Shown: piece after piece, positions 1-7,084 of the stretch | Position numbering within the stretch: position 1 is the first letter of the stretch | How the letters are laid out: every line of letters starts with the position of its first letter | Origin: a bacterium | GTDB taxonomy: Bacteria; Vulcanimicrobiota; Xenobia; RGZZ01 | Assembly (NCBI GenBank): GCA_021782195.1 | Contig: JAJXVI010000027.1 | Coordinates: 1-11,041, forward strand | Direction of reading: 5' to 3' | DNA length: 11,041 nt | The notes under the pieces: generated by a model | What the model saw: only the letters and a program-made list of their open reading frames with translations | Told to the model about the DNA's origin: nothing | Databases searched by the model: none | Position numbers and translations under genes: made by a program

Positions 1-529
1 TCATCGGGTGTGCAATGGGATGGTTGTCAGCACCGAGCACGCCCGTCACGCCGGGAGCCAGTGTCTTGGGCAGCGAAATGGCGCCCTTGTAGCTGCGGAA
101 CTCGTTCCCCTGCGGGTCCTTGTACATCCCGAACTTGACGCCGAGCGCCTTCTGGTAGTTGGCTGCGGTACCATCAAGCGTGACAGTGAAGGTCTTGGGA
201 TCGATGTTCGCAATGGAGAGGCCGTACTGCTTCGCAAACTTTTCCAGGTTGGCGAGCTGCTGCGGATTGGGCGGAGCCTGTTCCGCCGGATCAACCGACT
301 TGAAGGGTCCTGGCTGGAAATTGTTGTCCGGACGCTTCAGCAGGATAGAGACCTGGAACTTGTCGTCTGGCTTTACCGTTGCCCCAGTCCGCGTGCAATC
401 GCGCAAAAAGGGGTTCTGACTGCCGGGCAGTTCCACCCGATCGCTCTGCGGCGCAATGTCCGATTCCGCTGGCGCACTCGAAGGGGCAGCGTAGCGACGA
501 TTGACGGGACCTCCAATGGGATCGATCAT
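1..529 (-). CDS. Sedolisin/kumamolisin-type serine-carboxyl protease precursor (S53), N-terminal part only
   Basis: The gene starts at ATG 529-527 and runs off the left edge, leaving 176 readable codons. They match the activation prodomain (Pro-kumamolisin domain) of S53 peptidases. The stretch from about residue 95, LEKFAKQYGLSI, is followed by NIDPKTFTVTLDG, then ANYQKALGVKF, then an FRSYKGAISLPKTLAP segment and VLGADNHPIAHP near the cut end. This is the usual order of the prodomain, which folds the enzyme and is later cleaved off. The catalytic Glu/Asp/Ser domain should follow outside the window, so activity cannot be judged. The N-terminus (MIDPIGGPVNRR...) has no obvious signal peptide, as in kumamolisin itself. 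A purine-rich GGAGAGAAGG lies 7 nt upstream of the ATG and supports this start. The gene is divergent from the TPR membrane protein. The family call is from remembered family sequences and is strong for the prodomain. Confidence 0.88.
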   Translation of the reverse strand, partial: MIDPIGGPVNRRYAAPSSAPAESDIAPQSDRVELPGSQNPFLRDCTRTGATVKPDDKFQVSILLKRPDNNFQPGPFKSVDPAEQAPPNPQQLANLEKFAKQYGLSIANIDPKTFTVTLDGTAANYQKALGVKFGMYKDPQGNEFRSYKGAISLPKTLAPGVTGVLGADNHPIAHPM

Positions 530-805
530 GCTCAGGCCTTCTCTCCGTAAATCTGGTTTTTTGTCGTATTCAGCGTACCGCACTGAAGTCCTCGACGAAA
601 GACATAAATTGTAAACATCCGGCCGGAACCGACACGACCCGACGGCTGGAAGGGGATGAATGCCGGTGAGCCTAATGAACCTACCGGGCCCGCGTACCGA
701 CACAGGTGCGCGCTCTACATCTGCCCGGTTCAAGCGTTCCGTACGCGCACAAGACCGGCGCGCTCAGGCACGGCCATTTCCCGCAGACCACGAGGTTCCC
801 GATTC
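530..805. other. Divergent intergenic region between protease and TPR membrane protein
   Basis: These 276 bases separate the two divergent starts, so both promoters should lie here. The minus strand has a TTTACA -35-like hexamer near 612-617, but no convincing -10 box at the right distance. The plus strand has TTGTCG at 561-566 and AT-rich hexamers near 603-610, also not convincing. In the TPR-protein frame an in-frame ATG at 656 follows GGAAGGGG almost directly (2 nt after GGAAGG, tight spacing). The 50 codons from 656 to 805 are Arg-rich, use rarer codons such as AGA and AGG, and have less G/C at third positions than the rest of the gene. I therefore treat them as probably untranslated, though an N-terminal extension cannot be excluded. 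Confidence 0.4.
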
Positions 806-3157
806 ATGACCAGGAAGTTCAGCGCTCGCTCCACCGTCCGCCAGGACGACAGTCTCACCGAAACGATGCCTCCTCGGGTGCCTTCCTGGAGGACGACCGG
901 CCTCGCTCTTCAGGCGATCACACTGGTCGCCGCGGTGCTGGTAAGCTACATCCCTGCCATGCGCGGGGGGTTCATCTGGGACGACGACACCCTGATAACG
1001 GCAAACCCTCTCCTGCAGAGGGCACATGATGTCGCCAGTCTCTGGCTCACTGGGAAGACGCCGGACTACCTCCCCCTCACCTCATCCATGTTCTGGTTGG
1101 AGTGGCACTGGTTTGGCGCCAGTCCTGGCGGTTATCACGTCGTCAACATTGTACTCCACGCCGCGGGGGTCCTCGGAGTGTGGGGCGTGCTCTGTTCCCT
1201 GGACGTCACCTCCCCGTTCATCGTGGCGATGCTGTTCGCCATCACGCCCATCAACGCCGCGACCGTCGCCTGGATAAGTGAAGGCAAGAACACGCTCTCG
1301 CTCATCTTCTATGCCGCCTCCACGTGGACGTGGCTGGCCTTCGACGAGCGCCGCGGTAACCGATGGCTCTTCTACGCACTCTCGATTCTGTGCTTTCTCC
1401 TGGCGTTGCTCAGCAAGGCCTCGGGAATCGCCCTCCCCCTGGTATTCCTGGCGTGCGCCTGGTGGCGACGAGCGAAGCTCACGAAGAGCGACGTCCTGGC
1501 CACCCTCCCTTTCTTCGCTCTATCCACCGTCTTTTCAGTTATCACGATTGTATTCCAGAGACACAACATCGCAAGACACCTTCTTCACATCAGCCCGCTC
1601 CCGGCACGCCTGCTCGACATCGGTCACCTGTATGCGTGGTACTGGATTCACACACTGCTCCCGTGGCCACTCATGATGATCTATCCATCGGCTCCCGTCC
1701 AGATTACGTCGCCGTGGCCGTGGATCATTGACGCCGCGGTGATGGCGCTCTTCTACGCCGCGTGGAAACACCGCGACCAGCCGGCGCCCGGGAACACCGA
1801 CGACACCCTGACGGAAACGCCCATCCTGCAGCCGCAGGCCTCGTGGGGCAGGGGAACGCTTCTCGCACTGGTGAGCAGTCTGGTTCTGCTCCTCCCGATA
1901 CTGGGCATCGTTCCAATGTCGTTCATGATCTTTTCCCGCGTCTCCGACCACTTCGTCTACCTGGCTTCCATTCCAATCCTGGCACTGGCGGTCGCGACAG
2001 CCGCGCGATTCCTGCCTCGATCGGTCTGGCACGGAGCTGCGGCGTGCATCACGCTGGTTGCCGCGATGATGACCTGGCAGCGGGCCGGGGTGATGGCGCA
2101 CACTCAAACGCTCTGGAAAGATAATCTCGCGAAGAACCCGCACGCCTGGGTCGCCCACTCCAACCTTGGCAACGCGGATTTTCGAGCCGGACGAATCAAG
2201 GCAGCCGACCGGCACTTCACCGCAAGTGCGGCGCTCTATCCCTACGACCAGCGCACCGAGTTCAACCTCGGCGTCACCCGATACACGCTGGGCGACATTG
2301 ATGGCGCCATCCAACACCAGCACCGAGCACTGGAGCTCGATCCAGCCTATCCCAGTCCGCACAACAGTCTGGGTCTGATCTACTACGGCCGCGGTCAATA
2401 CCGGCGCGCACAACGTGAATACGAGAAGGCCCTGGCGCTCGATCCGGACCTCGCTGAAACGCACAACAACCTGGGCGTTCTGCTCGTCAAGGAGGGTCAG
2501 ATCGAAGAGGCCATCGACCAGTATCGCGAAGCGTTGCGTCTCCGCCCTTACTACCGCGACGCCTTCAACAACCTCGCGAACCTGCTCATCCTGAGCAATC
2601 ACGACCGGCAGGCACGGGCTCTGTGCCTGCAAGCCGTACGCAATCGCACGAACTGGGCCCCCGGCTGGTACAACCTTGGATGCGAGGAACAGCATCTGGG
2701 AAAGCTGGACCAGGCCGCAAGAGACGTCACGCGTTCCCTGGCGCTTGCGCCGCACGACGCCGAAGGGTGGAACACGCTGGGACGGATCGAGGACGAGCGA
2801 AACCACCCCGACGCTGCTCTGACGGCCTACAAAGCGTCCACCACAGCGGACCCCGGCTACGCGCAGGGATGGAACAACCAGGCGTGGATCATGGCGACGA
2901 GCCGGGTGGCCTCCCTGCGCAACGGCGCGCTGGCGGTCACCCTGGCGGAGAAGGCAGTCGCGTTGACGAACGGGCGCATTGCAACCAACATCGACACCCT
3001 TGCTGCTGCACAGGCCGAAAAGGGCGACTTCGAGCGCGCAGTTTCGACAGAACGGATTGCACTTGCTACAGCAGTGGCAAACCAGGACACCGGTCAGTTC
3101 TCACCGATTCGCCAGCATCTTGAAGCCTTTGAGCGCCACCAACCCTGGCGCGAATAG
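806..3157 (+). CDS. Multi-pass membrane protein with GT-C/TMTC-like N-terminal half and C-terminal TPR repeats
   Basis: The product is 783 aa if started at ATG 806, or 833 aa from ATG 656. The first half (about residues 31-430) carries about ten hydrophobic segments. The loop after the first one reads GGFIWDDD (residues 54-61), the acidic loop-1 motif of GT-C glycosyltransferases. Further TMTC/PMT-like landmarks are PGGYHVVNIVLHA (107-119), VAWISEGKN (154-162) and RVSDHFVYL (378-386). From about residue 445 to 700 there are six to eight TPR units, with classic pieces such as HNNLGVLL, EEAIDQYREALRLRP and GWYNLGCEEQHLGKLDQAA. By analogy with eukaryotic TMTC proteins and bacterial relatives it could transfer sugars from a polyprenyl phosphate to proteins outside the cytoplasm, with the TPRs holding partners. 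This activity is inferred. The start is uncertain: a weak GAGG lies 10 nt before ATG 806, and ATG 866 is a third option. It is convergent with pepA. Confidence 0.85.
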   Translation: MTRKFSARSTVRQDDSLTETMPPRVPSWRTTGLALQAITLVAAVLVSYIPAMRGGFIWDDDTLITANPLLQRAHDVASLWLTGKTPDYLPLTSSMFWLEWHWFGASPGGYHVVNIVLHAAGVLGVWGVLCSLDVTSPFIVAMLFAITPINAATVAWISEGKNTLSLIFYAASTWTWLAFDERRGNRWLFYALSILCFLLALLSKASGIALPLVFLACAWWRRAKLTKSDVLATLPFFALSTVFSVITIVFQRHNIARHLLHISPLPARLLDIGHLYAWYWIHTLLPWPLMMIYPSAPVQITSPWPWIIDAAVMALFYAAWKHRDQPAPGNTDDTLTETPILQPQASWGRGTLLALVSSLVLLLPILGIVPMSFMIFSRVSDHFVYLASIPILALAVATAARFLPRSVWHGAAACITLVAAMMTWQRAGVMAHTQTLWKDNLAKNPHAWVAHSNLGNADFRAGRIKAADRHFTASAALYPYDQRTEFNLGVTRYTLGDIDGAIQHQHRALELDPAYPSPHNSLGLIYYGRGQYRRAQREYEKALALDPDLAETHNNLGVLLVKEGQIEEAIDQYREALRLRPYYRDAFNNLANLLILSNHDRQARALCLQAVRNRTNWAPGWYNLGCEEQHLGKLDQAARDVTRSLALAPHDAEGWNTLGRIEDERNHPDAALTAYKASTTADPGYAQGWNNQAWIMATSRVASLRNGALAVTLAEKAVALTNGRIATNIDTLAAAQAEKGDFERAVSTERIALATAVANQDTGQFSPIRQHLEAFERHQPWRE

Positions 3158-3162
3158 ACGCC

Positions 3163-3193
3163 TTCGCGCGCCCTCCAGGGAACGGCGCGCGAA
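3163..3193. terminator. GC-rich hairpin between convergent genes, possible bidirectional terminator
   Basis: TTCGCGCGCC at 3163-3172 is perfectly complementary to GGCGCGCGAA at 3184-3193, giving a 10-bp stem with an 11-nt loop. It lies inside the 50-bp gap between the stop of the TPR membrane protein (3157) and the stop of pepA (3208), where a shared bidirectional terminator is expected. No U-tract follows on either strand, so this is not a textbook intrinsic terminator. It may act as an mRNA 3'-end stabiliser or with Rho. Confidence 0.5.
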
Positions 3194-3207
3194 CAAACCC
3201 CTCGTGT

Positions 3208-4704
3208 TCAACCTTTGATCCGTGACCTCAACCACTCGACCGCGAGTCGCACGCCAAAGGCCGTGGCACCGGCAGCGTGCCAGGCACGTTTTTTGCCATT
3301 CGCCACGGCGGCAATATCCAGGTGAGCCCAGCGGCAACCCTCAGGCACAAAGGCCTTCAAGAACGAAGCACCGGCAATCGCGCCCGCCATACCCATGCCT
3401 CCCGAGCGCTCGCCGATGTTCTTGATGTCTGCCACGTCGCTTTTGACCTTCTCGTCGTACTCGGGCCACAGCGGTAGTTGCCAGATCCGCTCCCCGCTCC
3501 GCTTCGAGGCTTCCAACAGCTCGTTGATGAGCGGTTCGTCAGTTCCCATGACACCGGCGCACAGGTCGCCCAACGCCACGACGATTGCTCCCGTCAGGGT
3601 GGCGAAGTCGAGCATTGCGACGGGCTTGAATCCGCCCGCGTGATACAGTGCATCCGCCAGTACCACACGTCCCTCGGCGTCGGTGTTGAGAACCTCGATG
3701 GTCTTGCCGTTGCCGGCGCGTACGATGTCACCAGGCCGATAGGCACTCCCGTCGGGCATGTTCTCCGCAAGTCCGAGGACGCCAACCACGTTCAGGGGCA
3801 GGCGAAGATCCCGCACCGCCTTCATGACGCCCAGAACCACGCAGGCGCCGGATTTGTCGAACTTCATCTCTTCCATGGAGGCCGCCGGCTTGATTGAAAG
3901 GCCGCCGCTGTCGAACGTCACGCCCTTGCCGACCAGGGCATAGACTGGGACATCGTCAGCAGCCCCTCGATAGTGGACCGTGACGATACGAGGAGGGCTC
4001 GCGCTCCCCTGCCCGACAGACAGGATGGCGTTCATTCCACGCTCGGCCAGCGCGACCTCGTCAAGCACGGCAACCGTGGTGCTTTCATCGGCCAGTTGCA
4101 TGGCAACGGTTGCCACGAATGAGGGCGTCGCGACTCCGGGAGGCTCGTTGTTGACGTTACGGCAGAAATTCACGGCCTCGGCAACTACCTCCCCGCGCCT
4201 GACGTCGTCAAGCAGCTCCTGCGAACCTTCAATGAAGACTTCCTCTACCGTCGGAGGTTCTTCAGTTGGCGTACGATACTTCAAGAAATCATACAACCCG
4301 CTCACGACTCCATCGGAGACTGCCGCCCGATCGCAATCAAAGGACGCGATGCCGATGCGACGCGCACCGCTCGTTCGCAGACTTCGTGCGCCCAGAGCGA
4401 CACCCCGGGCAACACGCCAGGAGGCGGCCTCGGCACGCTTGCCCAGACCGACCAGGGCCACACGGGCAGTCGGAAGCACGCCCAGCGGACGCAGCATCCA
4501 TGTCGTGCCGGGTTTGCCAACGAACTCCTTGCTTGATACTGCGTCGCTCACGACCGCCACCAGGGCCTCCGCGCCAGTCGCATCAGGCACGCCAGAGTTT
4601 GCCAGAAGTTCACGGATCGTCGTAACCGTTTCATCTTCGTACACGCACACGATCCAGCCGTCGAGGTCGTGAGCCACCAGGGTGTCTACAAGCTTCAGTT
4701 GCAT
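3208..4704 (-). CDS. pepA: Leucyl aminopeptidase, M17 family (PepA)
   Basis: This is a cytosolic two-metal aminopeptidase that removes N-terminal residues, usually as a hexamer, in peptide turnover. It is 498 aa, close to E. coli PepA (503). The metal and catalytic residues are all visible: K260 and D265 in VGKGVTFDSGG, K272 in SIKP, D283 in FDKSGA, and D342, E344 and R346 in the signature NTDAEGR. Each sits ten residues before its E. coli counterpart. The C-terminal part keeps IKNIGERSGG and WAHLDIAA. ATG 4704 is chosen because AAGGAG lies 7 nt upstream. The same frame stays open upstream to a TTG at 4815, but that stretch is a Cys-rich translation of a repeat and is unlikely to be used. The gene is last in the minus-strand series, 211 bp after thiN. 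E. coli PepA also binds DNA; nothing here tests that. Confidence 0.97.
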   Translation of the reverse strand: MQLKLVDTLVAHDLDGWIVCVYEDETVTTIRELLANSGVPDATGAEALVAVVSDAVSSKEFVGKPGTTWMLRPLGVLPTARVALVGLGKRAEAASWRVARGVALGARSLRTSGARRIGIASFDCDRAAVSDGVVSGLYDFLKYRTPTEEPPTVEEVFIEGSQELLDDVRRGEVVAEAVNFCRNVNNEPPGVATPSFVATVAMQLADESTTVAVLDEVALAERGMNAILSVGQGSASPPRIVTVHYRGAADDVPVYALVGKGVTFDSGGLSIKPAASMEEMKFDKSGACVVLGVMKAVRDLRLPLNVVGVLGLAENMPDGSAYRPGDIVRAGNGKTIEVLNTDAEGRVVLADALYHAGGFKPVAMLDFATLTGAIVVALGDLCAGVMGTDEPLINELLEASKRSGERIWQLPLWPEYDEKVKSDVADIKNIGERSGGMGMAGAIAGASFLKAFVPEGCRWAHLDIAAVANGKKRAWHAAGATAFGVRLAVEWLRSRIKG

Positions 4705-4915
4705 TTCCGATCTCCTTGCGCCGCGCCATTCTCTCGAAGTCACGAGAGTTCCTGGCCAGACGAGCGGCCAGATGGTTGCACCGCCGCGCCCGCAACAACA
4801 ACAATAACACGACAACCAACACTACCATCCAGACGAGCGGCCAGATGGTTGCACCGCCACACCCGGCTGTCCCGACCCTACGTACCGGACGAGCACGCCC
4901 CCAGGGAAAGCTGTC
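4705..4915 (-). other. thiN-pepA intergenic region
   Basis: This 211-bp spacer holds the pepA Shine-Dalgarno site (AAGGAG, complement of 4712-4717) and the 30-bp direct repeat pair. One ORF starts at ATG 4828 and ends at 4631, inside pepA. Its first residues (MVVLVVVLLLLLRARR) look like a short membrane helix followed by positive charges. It has no Shine-Dalgarno site, lies partly in low-complexity sequence and overlaps pepA by 74 nt, so I do not call it a gene. I saw no clear sigma-70 promoter for pepA. Confidence 0.4.
4756..4858. repeat. Pair of perfect 30-bp direct repeats in the thiN-pepA gap
   Basis: The same 30 bases occur at 4756-4785 and 4829-4858, 73 bp apart start to start. Both copies begin CCAGACGAGCGGCCAG. 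The 43 bp between them contain a skewed AAC-rich run on the plus strand (GTT/TTG-rich in the direction of transcription). The repeats lie entirely in the 211-bp region between the thiN stop (4916) and the pepA start (4704). The distance is not a multiple of three, so the copies are read in different frames of any overlapping ORF. No terminal inverted repeats or transposase are present. Confidence 0.8.
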
Positions 4916-5878
4916 TCAAGTCTCGCACGAGAGATCGGTTGTCGCACCGATGACCAGCAGACGTCCTTCCCGCACCGTCACCCGACCGGGGCTTGTTTCC
5001 AGCACGTTGGACAGACCGCGACTGGTGCCCCACCGCAAGCACGCGCCGTCGAGCGGCCACCGAAAACCCTCGAGCGTAACCCCCAGAACCGTGGGACTGA
5101 GGGGAACCAGACTCACCAGCCGCCCCACGGGCCACGCAAGCGTCAGCGCGCCGTGTGCGTCAGTCACCAGGCGGACCTCCTCCTGCGCCGACAGCAGGCG
5201 CACGGTCAGTCCGAGGTCGGCTCCAAGATGCAACAATCCCACGTTCACCAGCAGATGATCCACCCTTCCCCCAAGCCCCCCCAGCACGACCACCTCCTGA
5301 ACGCCCACCCGCGCAACTTCGCGCAGCGCCAGTTCAAGATCGCTTTCGTCCTTTGCCGGGGGGTGGCGCCACAACGGCGTATCCGCGGGGAGCCTGGCGA
5401 GGTCGGAAGAAGCGAGCGAGTCAAAGTCTCCCAGCACGAGATGGCAGCGCAGACCGGCCTCGAGCGCCATTCGCGCGCCTGCATCGGCAGCCACCAGAAG
5501 GTCGGTCGGACGCACCTCGGCACGCACAAAAGCGGCTGGTTGAGCAACTCCACCGGCGAGGATCACGGCACGCCGAGGCGCCGTCCCCGCAAGCGCCGTC
5601 CCCGCAGGCGCCGTCCCCGCAAGCGCCGTCCCCGCAAGCGCCGTCCCCGCAAGCGCCGTCCCCGCAAGCGCCGTCCCCGCAAGCGCCGTCCCCGCAAGCG
5701 CCGTCCCCGCAGGCGCCGTCCCCGCAAGCGCCGTCCCCGCAAGCGCCGTCCCCGCAAGCGCCGTCCCCGCAAGCGCCGTCCCCGCAAGCGCCGTCCCCGC
5801 AAGCGCCGTCCCCGCAGGCGCCGTCCCCGCAAGCGCCGTCCCCGCAAGCGCCGGCACCCACGCCGGCCGCAAGGACAC
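4916..5878 (-). CDS. thiN: Thiamine pyrophosphokinase with (ALAGT)n N-terminal repeat extension
   Basis: The enzyme transfers pyrophosphate from ATP to thiamine, giving thiamine diphosphate. The catalytic core (about residue 105 to the end at 320) is typical. It contains LLVAADAGARMALEAG, then LVLGDFDSL with the acidic metal/substrate motif, then KDESDLELAL and VVLGGLGGRVDHLLVN. Near the C-terminus WGTSRGLSNVLE is followed by VREGRLLVI. Family members are about 210-220 aa. Here the frame continues upstream through 18 pentapeptide units (residues about 10-100). GTG 5878 is chosen because GAGG lies 5 nt upstream and 29 nt after the thiT stop. Other in-frame starts are TTG 5911 (overlapping the thiT stop), TTG 5872, GTG 5857 and GTG 5566. 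The last would give a normal-sized 216-aa enzyme without the repeats but has no good ribosome site. The function is sure; the start is not. Confidence 0.88.
   Translation of the reverse strand: MSLRPAWVPALAGTALAGTAPAGTALAGTALAGTALAGTALAGTALAGTALAGTAPAGTALAGTALAGTALAGTALAGTALAGTALAGTAPAGTALAGTAPRRAVILAGGVAQPAAFVRAEVRPTDLLVAADAGARMALEAGLRCHLVLGDFDSLASSDLARLPADTPLWRHPPAKDESDLELALREVARVGVQEVVVLGGLGGRVDHLLVNVGLLHLGADLGLTVRLLSAQEEVRLVTDAHGALTLAWPVGRLVSLVPLSPTVLGVTLEGFRWPLDGACLRWGTSRGLSNVLETSPGRVTVREGRLLVIGATTDLSCET
5579..5848 (-). repeat. 15-bp tandem repeat array, 18 copies
   Basis: There are eighteen head-to-tail copies of CGCCGTCCCCGCAAG (plus strand), 270 bp in all. Copies 2, 9 and 16 from the left have CAGG in place of CAAG; all others are identical. 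The three variants are exactly seven units apart, so the array also has a 105-bp super-period. The unit length is a multiple of three and contains no stop, so all six frames stay open. In the thiN frame each unit reads ALAGT, or APAGT in the variants. Near-identity of copies points to recent expansion or homogenisation. Confidence 0.97.
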
Positions 5879-5907
5879 GTCCCCCTCGACCCAGTGGAAA
5901 GCGTCCG

Positions 5908-6420
5908 TCAACGCGCGCGCCACAATCTTCGGGTGCGCAGCGCCAGCCAGGGGACAATCGCCAGGTCGAGGACCAGCACGGGCCCGCGATAGGAGGCGTT
6001 GTAAAGGCACGATGCCATCCAGCCGTGTGCCCCCCAGAGCAGCACGCCACTTATCACGTGCACCAGGAAGTTCAATCCGACACCAAGCAGAATGCCCAGG
6101 ACGATTCTTGCCTTCGTCAGCGATCTTCCAGCAAACAGACCTGCAAGGCCAAGACAGGCATCGGCAATCGGATAATCAAGAAGGAAGCCCAGCGGATTCG
6201 TCGAGATCGGCTCGCTGACAAAATGCAGGAAGCCATACACGGCGCCGGCTGCAACTCCGGCCCCCGTTCCACCGATGAGCGCGAGAAGCAGCACGGGCAC
6301 GTCGGCGAGGGAGACCCGACCGCCACCCGGCGCAACGGTTGGACCGAGACTCCCGAGAGAAAAGGCAAGTGCCGCGGTGATGCCGACCATGGCGACGACA
6401 AAGGAACGACGTTGTCTCAC
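5908..6420 (-). CDS. thiT: ThiT-family thiamine transporter, ECF S component
   Basis: This is a 170-aa hydrophobic protein with about six membrane helices. It is the substrate-binding subunit of an energy-coupling-factor importer that should work with shared EcfA/EcfA'/EcfT units encoded elsewhere (none in the window). ThiT landmarks are present in order: GGGRVSLADVP (32-42), FLLDYPIADACLGLAGLF (79-96), HVISGVLLWG (121-130) and LYNASY (139-144). The last corresponds to the Tyr/Asn-containing segment that contacts thiamine in ThiT. The start is GTG 6420, with GAGG 7 nt upstream inside cheY. The GTGA overlap with the cheY stop implies translational coupling. thiN follows within 29 nt or less, depending on its start, so import and pyrophosphorylation are linked. 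At 170 aa it is slightly shorter than usual. With no separate leader before thiT, I see no place for a TPP riboswitch directly in front of it. Confidence 0.88.
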   Translation of the reverse strand: MRQRRSFVVAMVGITAALAFSLGSLGPTVAPGGGRVSLADVPVLLLALIGGTGAGVAAGAVYGFLHFVSEPISTNPLGFLLDYPIADACLGLAGLFAGRSLTKARIVLGILLGVGLNFLVHVISGVLLWGAHGWMASCLYNASYRGPVLVLDLAIVPWLALRTRRLWRAR

Positions 6421-6848
6421 TCGATGTCCTCGTAAAGGTCCGGCGCCGTGACTGCATCAGCCGCCACCTTGCGAAGAACCTCGATCATTCGAGCCGGGGA
6501 GAAAGGCTTCAGGACGTAGTCACAGGCACCAAGGGAAAGGGCTCGTTCCATCATTTCCCGTTGCTCCAGCGCGCTCACGACCACCACCCGAGCCTTCGGG
6601 TCCTCGGCGAGAATCTGCTCAAGCGCGCACAGCCCGTCGGAACGGGGCATCATGATGTCGAGGGTCACGAGGTCGGGACGGGTCCTGCGGTAGGTGTCAA
6701 CCGCTTCTGTACCATCGGCGGCACTCCCCACAACCTCAAATCCGTTCTTGCTCAGCAGGTCAGTCAGCATCATCCGCATGAAGCGAGCGTCGTCGACGAT
6801 CTCCACGCGCCATCGACGCGTGCTCGTGCCGGCAGGCAGTTCGGGCAT
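6417..6848 (-). CDS. CheY-like single-domain response regulator
   Basis: This is a 143-aa stand-alone receiver domain. It has the acidic pair D19-D20 (VDDARFMRMML), the phospho-acceptor D64 in TLDIMMPRSDG, S92 in VVVVSA and K114 in YVLKPF. All residues needed for phosphorylation and conformational switching are present. There is no DNA-binding or enzyme output domain, so it must act through a protein partner, as chemotaxis CheY does. No histidine kinase or chemotaxis gene is in the window, so I do not give a gene name. The ATG at 6848 has a weak GGGGTGA upstream; GTG at about codon 15 (RVEIVDD) is a possible later start. It ends in a GTGA overlap with thiT, so it heads or belongs to the same transcript as thiT-thiN. 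Confidence 0.93.
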   Translation of the reverse strand: MPELPAGTSTRRWRVEIVDDARFMRMMLTDLLSKNGFEVVGSAADGTEAVDTYRRTRPDLVTLDIMMPRSDGLCALEQILAEDPKARVVVVSALEQREMMERALSLGACDYVLKPFSPARMIEVLRKVAADAVTAPDLYEDIE

Positions 6849-6913
6849 CAGACAGTGTCACCCCGCATTCCGCAGGACCCTGGGCCCTTCGCACCCGGCG
6901 CGCAACTCAGCAG

Positions 6914-6935
6914 GTGGAAGGTCCCGGACTTCCAC
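6914..6935. promoter_or_regulatory. Inverted repeat upstream of the response regulator gene
   Basis: GTGGAAG and CTTCCAC are perfect 7-bp arms separated by 8 bp, starting 66 bp upstream of the cheY-like start. It could be an operator or a small hairpin in the leader. No U-tract follows. It is the clearest structure in the 236-bp gap between dtd and the response regulator. A second, bulged stem (about 7001-7022) lies nearer the dtd stop and might end relA-dtd transcripts. I could not pick a convincing promoter in this gap. Confidence 0.3.
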
Positions 6936-7084
6936 GGCCCGGTCTGGCTGTGGTCCTGACTCGGTAGGTGTTCATTCCGATCCGGTTGATTCCTTCTACC
7001 ACGCCCGACTCACGCGGGTCGTTCCGATGATCCGAGCGACGCGTCACGGTGAAAGCGGGTATCGCGCGGACTCACGAAGAGGGA

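Noticed and set aside
8..550. 180-aa plus-strand ORF at the left edge
   Set aside because: The opposite strand encodes the sedolisin prodomain with clear family motifs and a ribosome site.
1535..2806. 423-aa ORF antisense to the TPR membrane protein
   Set aside because: It lies opposite clear TPR coding sequence and its translation shows no domain; long antisense ORFs are common in GC-rich DNA.
5579..5848. CRISPR-like array
   Set aside because: The units are contiguous with no unique spacers, and no cas genes are present; it is a plain tandem repeat.
5421..6050. Minus-strand ORF with GDGAC repeats
   Set aside because: It is another frame of the same array, overlapping both thiT and thiN, with no family features outside the repeats.
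5153..6435. Long plus-strand ORFs rich in RRPRK and SPQAP repeats
   Set aside because: They are the other-frame translations of the 15-bp array, which has no stop in any frame, and run antisense to the well-supported thiN and thiT.
6849..7084. TPP riboswitch controlling thiT-thiN
   Set aside because: I looked on the minus strand for the conserved CUGAGA and related thi-box elements and did not find them; thiT itself has no separate leader.
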